Shown piece by piece: positions 16,313-22,416 of a stretch of DNA of 22,416 nt. Position 1 is the stretch's first letter, and every line of letters begins with the position of its first letter. Origin of the DNA: Caryophanales bacterium UBA3620 (lineage in GTDB: Bacteria > Bacillota_I > Bacilli_A > RF39 > UBA660); assembly GCA_002375205.1 (NCBI GenBank), contig DFLL01000016.1:1-22416 (forward strand). Direction: 5' to 3'. The notes beneath the pieces were generated by a model. It made no database searches. It was given only the letters and a program-made list of their open reading frames with translations, and was not told the DNA's origin. The translations under genes and the position numbers were made by a program.

Positions 16313-17428
16313 CTATGATGTCTTAATCGGTAACACAAGTTGAATAAGACTACTATCATCACTATTCTTAATTATAATAGGAGAACTATCATTATTCATA
16401 CATATTGTAATTTTATCTCTATTAAAACTCTTAATAGCATCAAGCATAAATTTAGAGCTAAATGAAATACTAATTTCTTTATCATAATCAATTGCCATTT
16501 TTTCTTCTACCTTACCTATTTCTGGAGAGTTAGAAGATATCATAAGTTCTTTCTTAGATAAAGATAACTTAATCGTATTCTTTTCTCTATCAGAAGTAAG
16601 AAGTGATGCCCTATCTATCATATTAAATAAATCAGCAAAAGCACATTCAAACTCAATATTAAATTCATTTGGTATTACATTTGAACTAGCAGGATAAGTA
16701 CCACTTAAAAGTCGCGTTAAGAATACTGTATTCTTATATTTAAATAACACTTTATTACTAAATAAATGCATTTCAATATTCTCATTTTCATCATCTAACA
16801 TCTTTATAAGTTCAAGTAAATTCTTACCAGGAATAACCATATTAGCATCATTTTCTAAATTATGATCAATTTCTACTACCTTTCTAGCAAGTCTATAAGA
16901 GTCAGTAGCAAGTACTTCTAATGTATTAGCACTAAATTTAAAATTAATACCAGTTAGTAGTGGTCTAGTCTCACTTTGTGATATAGCAAATGCTGTTTGA
17001 TTTATTATTTCTCTAAATACACCTACTTTAATCATAATAGGCTCTTTCGTCTCATCTAAATCTAAATTAGGAAATTCATTAGGATTAATACCATTTAAAT
17101 TAAATTCCGTATTATCTGTACTAACAATTAATTTATAACCATCTATTACTTCTAATGTAATATCTACATCAGGTAACTTTCTAACTATTTCAACAATATA
17201 TTTACCCCCTATTACTATACTACCTACTTCATCTAAACTTGTAAGTTTATCTTTTGGTATATATGTCCTAATTGACACATCTGTATCACTAGCATACATA
17301 TATAATCCATCTTCTTTTAAATCAAATTTTATACCAGTAAGTATTGGTATCAAGTTTCTTGTGGATATTGCTTTTGACGTATTTGTCAAACTTTCTAATA
17401 ATATTTCTTTCTTTACAACAAATTTCAT
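16313..17428 (-). CDS. dnaN: DNA polymerase III beta subunit (sliding clamp)
   Basis: Ring-shaped processivity clamp loaded by the DnaX/HolB clamp loader. Seen (371 aa, three clamp domains): N-terminal MKFVVKKEILLESLTNTSKAI followed by IPILTGIKFD; domain 2 with ETRPLLTGINF and ATDSYRLARK; and the C-terminal LPIKTS end that forms part of the protein-binding pocket. GGAAGGAAG lies 8-9 nt before the ATG. It is the second gene after dnaA, with 134 bp holding DnaA boxes between. The stop is TAG and a terminator follows, so it probably ends the dnaA-dnaN unit. A DnaA-box-like TGTGGATAT lies inside it at 17360. Confidence 0.97.
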   Translation of the reverse strand: MKFVVKKEILLESLTNTSKAISTRNLIPILTGIKFDLKEDGLYMYASDTDVSIRTYIPKDKLTSLDEVGSIVIGGKYIVEIVRKLPDVDITLEVIDGYKLIVSTDNTEFNLNGINPNEFPNLDLDETKEPIMIKVGVFREIINQTAFAISQSETRPLLTGINFKFSANTLEVLATDSYRLARKVVEIDHNLENDANMVIPGKNLLELIKMLDDENENIEMHLFSNKVLFKYKNTVFLTRLLSGTYPASSNVIPNEFNIEFECAFADLFNMIDRASLLTSDREKNTIKLSLSKKELMISSNSPEIGKVEEKMAIDYDKEISISFSSKFMLDAIKSFNRDKITICMNNDSSPIIIKNSDDSSLIQLVLPIKTS

Positions 17429-17564
17429 TTTATCTTCTTCCTTCCTTCTTTTATTTATTTATTATTATTATACTGTGGATATTGTGTAAAACTTTATTTC
17501 TTTCTTTATTTTTAAGGGTTTTATTTGTCAACAACACCTGTGGATATTTACATTTTTATCCACT
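17360..17564. other. Downstream origin element: DnaA boxes between dnaA and dnaN
   Basis: DnaA-box-like 9-mers: TGTGGATAT at 17360-17368 (in dnaN), 17474-17482 and 17539-17547, and TTATCCACT at 17556-17564 over the dnaA stop. All differ from TTATCCACA by one base. T-rich DNA between them is suitable for unwinding. In B. subtilis the duplex opens in this dnaA-dnaN gap, so this may be the unwinding side of a two-part origin. Confidence 0.65.
17503..17531 (-). promoter_or_regulatory. Possible dnaN promoter
   Basis: TTGACA (17526-17531), 17-nt spacer, TAAAGA (17503-17508). The -35 is perfect but the -10 is poor. It lies beside a DnaA box, so DnaA could affect it. Read-through from dnaA may supply dnaN equally well. 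Confidence 0.35.
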
Positions 17565-18927
17565 ATATCCTGTTTTTTAATTCATTTATTACTGTTTGTA
17601 GTTGACTATTTACCTTTAAATCTCTTTGTATTCTTTGATATGCACTAATTATTGTGGAATGATCTCTTCCTCCAAAATAAGTTCCCATCTTTGGAAATGA
17701 TTCATTTGTCATTTTTCTACACAAATATATAGCTATCTGCCTTGGATAATTGACATCTTTACTTCTTTTCTTTCCTTTTAAATCTTCTATATCAATTTTA
17801 AAGTACTCACAAACTATCCTCTGTATCCTGTGGACATCATTCTTAAAGACACTTTTTTCACTTACCTTATCTTTAAGAGCCTCAACAGCTATTTCTAAGG
17901 TAACAATACCTCTATTCATCATAAGAGCATAAGCAAATACCCTTGTTATTGCTCCTTCTAATTGTCTAACATCAGAATCATTAATATTAGCAATATATTC
18001 AATTACTTCTATTGGTATATCTTCCGCAGCCTCTTGATGAGATATTTTCTTCTTTATTATATTAACCCTCAGTTCAAAATCAGGAGGTGTAATATTAGCG
18101 GTTAATCCCCAATTAAATCTTGTTCTAAGTCTATCCTCAAGCATCTTTAAGTCATCAACAGATCTGTCGGAAGCTATAATTATCTGTTTATTAGAATCAT
18201 GTAGTTGATTAAAAGTGTGGAAAAATTCTTCTTGTCCTTTAGTAGCAGATCCTAAAAACTGTATATCATCAATTATTAATACATCAATATTTCGGTATTT
18301 ACTCTTGAATAAATCAATCTTTTCATAATTATTCTTATCATTATTTCTAACAGCATATATATAATCATTTACAAATTGTTCACTAGATACATATAATACT
18401 TTTTTATTAGAATTTTCTATAATATAATTACCAATAGCATGCATTAAATGCGTTTTACCTAGTCCACTATTACCATATAAGAATAATGGATTATAAGCTT
18501 TACCAGGTTTTTCTGCTACTGCTCTTGCCGCTGTAAAAGCAAATCTATTAGAGTCTCCTACCATAAAATTATCAAATGTATAATCTTCCTTTAAATTAGC
18601 AGAAGCACTACTTTGATATGGAACACCAACAGTTTCTGTGGATAACTCAGTAACTTCTACTATTCTTTGTACTGGTTCTAATTCACTTTCTAATTTAAAG
18701 ACAAACGTAAAATTAGTACCAGCAATAGAATTAAATACTTCTTCAATATCATCTAAATAATTCTCTTCTAAATGTTTTTTATGAAGTATCATAGGAACAA
18801 CAATAGTAGCAACTCCACCATCCATACTGTGAAGTTTAGTATCCTTAAACCAAGTATCATAAGATAAAGGGGATATGCGATCTTTAATTTTTTCAAGAAA
18901 ACTATTCCATAGTGCTTCTGTATTCAT
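17563..18927 (-). CDS. dnaA: Chromosomal replication initiator DnaA
   Basis: AAA+ initiator that binds DnaA boxes, opens the origin and loads helicase. Seen (454 aa): domain I WNSFLEKIKDRISPLSYDTWF; a short linker; Walker A GNSGLGKT at 152-159; Walker B VLIIDDIQFLG with Asp220-Asp221; sensor 1 IIIASDR; box VII LEDRLRTRF with arginine finger; sensor 2 DVRQLEGAITRV; and domain IV GGRDHSTIISAYQRI at 419-433, which reads the box. The ATG at 18927 is preferred over TTG at 18933: GGGAGG lies 8 nt before it. A consensus box TGTGGATAA lies inside the gene at 18637-18645, a possible feedback site. Confidence 0.98.
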   Translation of the reverse strand: MNTEALWNSFLEKIKDRISPLSYDTWFKDTKLHSMDGGVATIVVPMILHKKHLEENYLDDIEEVFNSIAGTNFTFVFKLESELEPVQRIVEVTELSTETVGVPYQSSASANLKEDYTFDNFMVGDSNRFAFTAARAVAEKPGKAYNPLFLYGNSGLGKTHLMHAIGNYIIENSNKKVLYVSSEQFVNDYIYAVRNNDKNNYEKIDLFKSKYRNIDVLIIDDIQFLGSATKGQEEFFHTFNQLHDSNKQIIIASDRSVDDLKMLEDRLRTRFNWGLTANITPPDFELRVNIIKKKISHQEAAEDIPIEVIEYIANINDSDVRQLEGAITRVFAYALMMNRGIVTLEIAVEALKDKVSEKSVFKNDVHRIQRIVCEYFKIDIEDLKGKKRSKDVNYPRQIAIYLCRKMTNESFPKMGTYFGGRDHSTIISAYQRIQRDLKVNSQLQTVINELKNRI

Positions 18928-18964
18928 AAGCAAAACCTCCCTACCTCAAGATTTCATTATAATT

Positions 18965-18992
18965 ATTATAACTCAAAAATTAATTTTGTCTA
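18965..18992 (-). promoter_or_regulatory. Promoter of dnaA
   Basis: TAGACA (18987-18992), 16-nt spacer, TATAAT (18965-18970). It lies 38 nt before the start codon, at the edge of the DnaA-box cluster, compatible with DnaA autoregulation. Confidence 0.65.
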
Positions 18993-19240
18993 GCCCTATT
19001 TTTTCTATAAACAGCTAAAATAACAACTTATAAACATCTTATCAACAATATAATACCATATAAAATATGACTTTAACAGACTTTTCAACAAATTTCGACA
19101 TTTTTCTTTATAAACATGTGTAAATTTACTTTTCCACAGGCCTGTTGATAATGTTGATAAATGTCTATAATCTTTGTTTATAAGTAATTAAAGTGTATAC
19201 TTATCCACAAAATTGTTGATTTGTTATGTTTATAATCGCT
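18993..19240. other. Upstream origin element: DnaA-box cluster
   Basis: No gene lies between dnaA (18927) and 19383. DnaA-box-like 9-mers: consensus TTATCCACA at 19201-19209; TTTTCCACA 19130-19138; TTATCAACA 19039-19047; TTTTCAACA 19082-19090; reverse TGTTGATAA 19143-19151 and 19152-19160; TTATAAACA 19028-19036 and 19108-19116; reverse TGTTTATAA 19175-19183 and 19227-19235. Most face dnaA, with inverted copies at 19143-19235. With the boxes in the dnaA-dnaN gap this gives a two-part origin like B. subtilis oriC. Confidence 0.8.
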
Positions 19241-19247
19241 TCGCTAA

Positions 19248-19301
19248 CGGATTAACTGTTGTTAATCCGCAGAACACTTCTATTAGAATAATCTATTATT
19301 C
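19248..19301. repeat. Two small inverted repeats between the origin and the next gene
   Basis: CGGATTAAC/GTTAATCCG (9-bp arms, 4-nt loop, 19248-19269) and GAATAAT/ATTATTC (7-bp arms, 2-nt loop, 19286-19301). No T run follows on either strand, so terminator activity is unlikely. Role unknown; they may mark the edge of the origin region. Confidence 0.5.
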
Positions 19302-19330
19302 AGAGAGAATTCTAAATAAATGAAAAAAGA

Positions 19331-19359
19331 TTGCATTATTACTATATATAGTATATAAT
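19331..19359 (+). promoter_or_regulatory. Promoter of the 239-aa gene, with a palindrome in its spacer
   Basis: TTGCAT (19331-19336), 17-nt spacer, TATAAT (19354-19359). A 14-bp palindrome TACTATATATAGTA (19340-19353) fills the spacer up to the -10, a position suited to an operator, though its TA richness weakens the argument. Confidence 0.7.
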
Positions 19360-19382
19360 AATTAACCAAGGAGGAGTTTAAT

Positions 19383-20102
19383 ATGAAGAAAATAATTACA
19401 ATAAGAAGCCGTTATTCTGTAGATAATATAGAACAGACATTTGAAATAGATATAAATAATAGTTCATGTATTAAAATTGATGATAAAACGGATTATAAAA
19501 TAACCTTAACAAAAGAAGATAAAAAGATTGAACTAATAGGAGTTCGTTTAAAAAAATATGAGGATGCATTACATGGAACAAAATTCTTTTTAAGTAACAA
19601 TAAATATGAGATTAGTTTATGGATAGAATATATGGATGCAGGAGATCGTTGGGATTGTAATATATATACAGTAAGAGATAATATTGGAGGAAAATACTAT
19701 CAATTATCAGCGGAGCGAAATGAACACGCTTACTGTCCACACATTTATAGCATGAGATACAATAAAAATAAACGTGAATATGAATATTATACTAAAGGAA
19801 GTTGTGAATTTGACTATAATCCAATAGGAAAAAAATATTACGATGCTGCTATTATACAACTTCCTGAAATATATAGATTAATTGATTATATATACAGTGA
19901 ATTAGAAAAAGAAGCTCCTGGTATAACAAATTTCTTATTAAAAGATGATGGGTTCAATTGGTTAAATTATTTAAGAACACTGGAAGTTCCAGAAAAAGTA
20001 AAGAATTATATTGAAGAAGAAAATAAAAAAGTATTTAATGATAATAATTTACTTAATGAACTTGTACCAACAACTCATAATATGAAAGCAAGAATTAGAT
20101 AA
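19383..20102 (+). CDS. Hypothetical protein, 239 aa
   Basis: I do not recognise this family. The gene has a strong promoter, AAGGAGG before its ATG and a TAA stop, so it is a real expressed gene. No signal peptide or membrane segment is visible, so it is probably cytosolic. Residues 1-100 look beta-rich (alternating hydrophobics, ITIRSRYS, YKITLTKEDKKIELIGVRL). The middle part is aromatic-rich with EYMDAGDRWDCN, EHAYCPHIYSMRY and KGSCEFDYNP; four cysteines (29, 92, 118, 141) and nearby His could bind metal, but the spacing matches no motif I know. The C-terminus (160-239) looks helical and charged. It runs rightward from the origin, where Bacilli usually have rpmH-rnpA. Confidence 0.8.
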   Translation: MKKIITIRSRYSVDNIEQTFEIDINNSSCIKIDDKTDYKITLTKEDKKIELIGVRLKKYEDALHGTKFFLSNNKYEISLWIEYMDAGDRWDCNIYTVRDNIGGKYYQLSAERNEHAYCPHIYSMRYNKNKREYEYYTKGSCEFDYNPIGKKYYDAAIIQLPEIYRLIDYIYSELEKEAPGITNFLLKDDGFNWLNYLRTLEVPEKVKNYIEEENKKVFNDNNLLNELVPTTHNMKARIR

Positions 20103-20144
20103 TAATTAGTATATCTACACATACTAACTAAAAAAAATAACAAT

Positions 20145-20173
20145 TTGACATACAACCATTTTTATGATATAGT
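20145..20173 (+). promoter_or_regulatory. Promoter of the 171-aa gene
   Basis: Perfect TTGACA (20145-20150), 17-nt spacer, TATAGT (20168-20173), close to consensus. The gene is therefore transcribed independently of the one before it. Confidence 0.75.
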
Positions 20174-20201
20174 ATTAACCAGTTCAAGGGGGGTGAATTA
20201 A

Positions 20202-20717
20202 ATGAATATAGTAGAAGAAGGCCTTTGTTTAATAAGAGAATTTGATGACAAAACGGATGAATTATTAAAATACGAAGAGCAAGAAAAGCAAAAAGTCAAT
20301 GAACTATTTGCCAAAGCATATATTGAACTTATTAAAAAGGCTTGTTCTGAAGCTAAACGCTTTTATGAAATATATAATATAACTATTGAAAAAATAAAAA
20401 TTGCTGAATATATAAATAAAGATAATATGACAACAATTGATTGTATAATAGCCAAAGGAAGTCTACAAATATGTATTAATTTTAAAAATTCTTCTCAAGG
20501 TAAGTTTAGTGGAAAAGAATATCAAAAATATTATAGTACAGAAAAAATAAATGAATTGCTAAACGATGTAGGTATAGATGTAATTTCAGAAGGAACATGT
20601 ATTACGATAACTTTTGATAGAGAAAGAGTAAAAGTTAATAAATCAAGTGAATCAGAACAAAGAGTTCAAGAACCAAGTGGTTCAGCAAGAACTTTACAAA
20701 ATAGAAATATTAATTGA
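20202..20717 (+). CDS. Hypothetical protein, 171 aa, helical N-terminus
   Basis: Not recognised. AAGGGGGG before the ATG and a near-consensus promoter support a real gene. Residues 1-57 are strongly charged and helical (EEQEKQKVNELFAKAYIELIKKACSEAKRF, split by short turns), possibly a coiled coil. Residues 60-145 look like an alpha/beta domain with alternating strands (TTIDCIIAKGSLQICINFK, GTCITITFDRERVKV). The last 25 or so residues (SSESEQRVQEPSGSARTLQN) look disordered. No signal peptide or membrane segment. The stop is TGA and a terminator hairpin covers it. Its 100-bp gap from the 239-aa gene holds its own promoter. Confidence 0.75.
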   Translation: MNIVEEGLCLIREFDDKTDELLKYEEQEKQKVNELFAKAYIELIKKACSEAKRFYEIYNITIEKIKIAEYINKDNMTTIDCIIAKGSLQICINFKNSSQGKFSGKEYQKYYSTEKINELLNDVGIDVISEGTCITITFDRERVKVNKSSESEQRVQEPSGSARTLQNRNIN

Positions 20718-20733
20718 TTTCTATTTTTCTTTT
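20698..20733 (+). terminator. Intrinsic terminator of the 171-aa gene
   Basis: AAAATAGAAAT and ATTTCTATTTT form a perfect 11-bp stem with an 8-nt loop, followed by TCTTTT. The stem contains the end of the coding sequence. Confidence 0.8.
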
Positions 20734-20818
20734 ATCCAGAATAAACACTAGATACAAGATACTTCTAAATAAAGGTATGTAAGAAATACGAAGTATTTCG
20801 AGTAGCGATAGCGTTTAT

Positions 20819-20852
20819 CCAAAACAAAAATGTAACCAAATAGGTTACATTT
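20819..20852 (-). terminator. Intrinsic terminator of the HerA-like gene
   Basis: On the minus strand AAATGTAACC and GGTTACATTT (10-bp perfect stem, 5-nt loop, 20828-20852) are followed by TTGTTTT. It faces the terminator of the convergent 171-aa gene. Confidence 0.8.
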
Positions 20853-20856
20853 AATA

Positions 20857-22416
20857 TTAATTATTTTTCCATTGTACCATCCATTTATCAAATATTTGAG
20901 CATTAGAACTAGTCGGAGCAGGATCAGGTAACTGCATTTTAACAATCATCGGTATCTTCATCATCTTACCAAAAGCTACGCATGTACCAGATTGAAGTGA
21001 TTTCTGTTTTTCAATAACATCTGTGCTAACATTAGGAACCATCTTCTCAATATACTCTAAGTCACTAGGATGATTAATCTTAAATATAATAAAATTACTA
21101 CACTGTGATATAACATTCTCAGAAAGTTCCGTAGGTCTTTGTGTAATAAGATCAAGTACTACTCCAAACTTTCTGCCTTCTTTAGCAATTCTTTCAAATA
21201 TATTATATCCTAAGATATTTGCGTCTCCATCTTTTTGAACATATCTATGAGCTTCTTCTAACATAATATGAATAGGCATAGAACCCCTATTAGGTAAACT
21301 TTTCATAAACATAAATAAAAGTCTACTATAAACTTTAACTAAAGCTTTACAAAATCTATCATCAATACCTTCAAGTACAAAGTTAATAATTTGTGCTCTT
21401 TTATTAGTACCAACAAGTATTAAACTAGATATATATTCATTAATAGACATAAACTGTTCAACTTCAAAGAACTTTCTAAGAGAACTATTAGCAATAGTAT
21501 GAAGTTTAACTTTTAAAGCTGTAGCTTCACTATAAGATTTCTCATTAAGAAGAAGTCCCTCACTAATTAAAGTAAAGTTAAGGGCTACTTCCAAATCATC
21601 AATTGTAAAATAAGTAGGAACATATTCTTCATTCCAATGAACATCTTGTAAAACAAATTTCTTAATATAATCAGTAATTAATATTCTTTCAACAAACTGT
21701 CCAGTACTATCAATATCAAAACACTTTCTAAATTCTCTCGTATAACCAATACCTTCTACTTCAACATCAAGATTAAGTTCTTTCGTATAACAAGTAGTAA
21801 GAATAGAAAATATTTGATCCCTAATTCTCGCAGATACCTGATTAGAATACATTACAGATACAATAGCACTAGCTATCAAATGATTCTTATATTTATTAGA
21901 CTCTTCATCATTTCTAGCAAATAAAGAAACATAACTAAGCATCTTCTCAATAATCATAATCTGTGAGTATTCCGTAGCATCTAATATATTAGCATAATCA
22001 TCTACTGATAAAAGCCATAAAGGCAATTTCAAAAGATTATCAGTATTATCCATATTACTCGTATATAACTTATAATTAAAATTATAATTAAAATTACTAA
22101 TACTCCTAAAAGCATTATCATATTCATCTGTATTATTAAAGATAAAAATAACACTATTAAAAGGAATAAAATTTTGCATACTAAATAAATTTTGTACTAT
22201 TCTAGCAACACCATAAGTTTTACCACTACCAGTATTACCAAATATCGCAGTATGATTACTCCACATATCATTAATATTAACTTTAATAGGACTATTATTA
22301 TATAAAGGAGAAAGACCAAGTATCATTGATGCAGGATCATTATAATTAGTAAGTTCCGCTAGTTCTTCATTATTAATAATTCTAATTCTAGCTTTCGTAC
22401 TAGGTTTTCTAATAAT
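20857..22416 (-). CDS. HerA/DUF87-family ATPase, N-terminus cut by window edge
   Basis: P-loop ATPase of the HerA-FtsK class, family members of which translocate DNA as hexamers, often with NurA or other nucleases in repair or phage defence. The frame is open upstream of the internal ATG at 22326 to the window edge (30 more codons), so the true start and the HAS-barrel-like N-terminal domain are probably outside. Seen, numbered from that ATG: Walker A FGNTGSGKTYGVARIV at 29-44; Walker B IHIMLEEAHRYV late in the protein; then GVVLDLITQRPTELSENVISQCSNFIIFKINHPSDLEYI, typical of HerA (QRP glutamine sensor and SQC block). It runs toward the origin, against the fork expected from 19 kb. Partner genes are not visible. 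Confidence 0.85.
   Translation of the reverse strand: MIRKPSTKARIRIINNEELAELTNYNDPASMILGLSPLYNNSPIKVNINDMWSNHTAIFGNTGSGKTYGVARIVQNLFSMQNFIPFNSVIFIFNNTDEYDNAFRSISNFNYNFNYKLYTSNMDNTDNLLKLPLWLLSVDDYANILDATEYSQIMIIEKMLSYVSLFARNDEESNKYKNHLIASAIVSVMYSNQVSARIRDQIFSILTTCYTKELNLDVEVEGIGYTREFRKCFDIDSTGQFVERILITDYIKKFVLQDVHWNEEYVPTYFTIDDLEVALNFTLISEGLLLNEKSYSEATALKVKLHTIANSSLRKFFEVEQFMSINEYISSLILVGTNKRAQIINFVLEGIDDRFCKALVKVYSRLLFMFMKSLPNRGSMPIHIMLEEAHRYVQKDGDANILGYNIFERIAKEGRKFGVVLDLITQRPTELSENVISQCSNFIIFKINHPSDLEYIEKMVPNVSTDVIEKQKSLQSGTCVAFGKMMKIPMIVKMQLPDPAPTSSNAQIFDKWMVQWKNN

Noticed and set aside
19236..20820. Similar CGCT-rich sequences (TCGCTTCGCTAACGG and, reversed, CGCTATCGCTACT) on both sides of the two orphan genes, suggesting a mobile element
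   Set aside because: The match is imperfect and short, there is no transposase and no target-site duplication that I can see.
20748..20945. 65-aa minus-strand frame overlapping the end of the HerA-like gene
   Set aside because: It overlaps the real gene in another frame, spans its terminator hairpin and has no ribosome site.

Overview
The window looks like the replication-origin region of a very A+T-rich bacterium of the Bacilli type. The leftward gene order dnaA-dnaN-(comK)-recF-gyrB-gyrA-[ffs]-tadA-dnaX-ebfC-recR-bofA-holB-ricT-trmN6-rsmI-pth-mfd closely follows the Bacillus subtilis origin-proximal order, with several Bacillus genes missing (yaaA, yaaL, tmk, yabA, yazA, serS and others). 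TGA is a stop (rsmI, trmN6, holB and one right-hand gene end in TGA), so this is the standard bacterial code and not the Mycoplasma code. Very low G+C, short intergenic gaps, ComK- and BofA-family proteins and reduced gene content suggest an uncultured gut-type Bacilli lineage near Erysipelotrichia/Mollicutes relatives. That placement is inference.

Layout, left to right. 1-1559: 5' two thirds of mfd (leftward, cut by the window edge). 1606-8286: a compact leftward operon dnaX-ebfC-recR-bofA-holB-ricT-trmN6-rsmI-pth with overlapping or nearly touching genes, its own extended -10 promoter, and a small terminator after pth. 8344-8772: tadA. 8773-9590: no gene, but eight parS (ParB-binding) palindromes in about 800 bp, arranged as a duplicated three-site unit. 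9592-9672: small SRP RNA (ffs) with a clear promoter. 9673-9916: two long palindromes matching the Noc-binding consensus; a third lies inside dnaX. 9917-15532: recF-gyrB-gyrA. 15672-16133: a short ComK-family gene in the place where an S4-domain gene (yaaA) normally sits. 16313-18927: dnaN and dnaA, with DnaA boxes between them. 18928-19382: upstream origin region rich in DnaA boxes. 19383-20717: two unrecognised rightward genes, each with its own promoter. 20857-22416: a HerA/DUF87-type ATPase running leftward, cut at its N-terminus.

How it fits together: the core is initiation (DnaA, DnaA boxes), replisome (beta clamp, tau/gamma, delta'), gyrase, recombination (RecF, RecR, EbfC), translation and RNA maintenance (SRP RNA, TadA, Pth, RsmI, TrmN6), and transcription-coupled repair (Mfd). 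The most striking element is the compact centromere-like parS array about 10 kb from the origin, beside Noc-type sites, with the SRP RNA gene between the two. The least explained parts are the comK insertion with helically phased repeats at its promoter, and the two orphan genes plus HerA ATPase that replace the usual rpmH-rnpA side of the origin.
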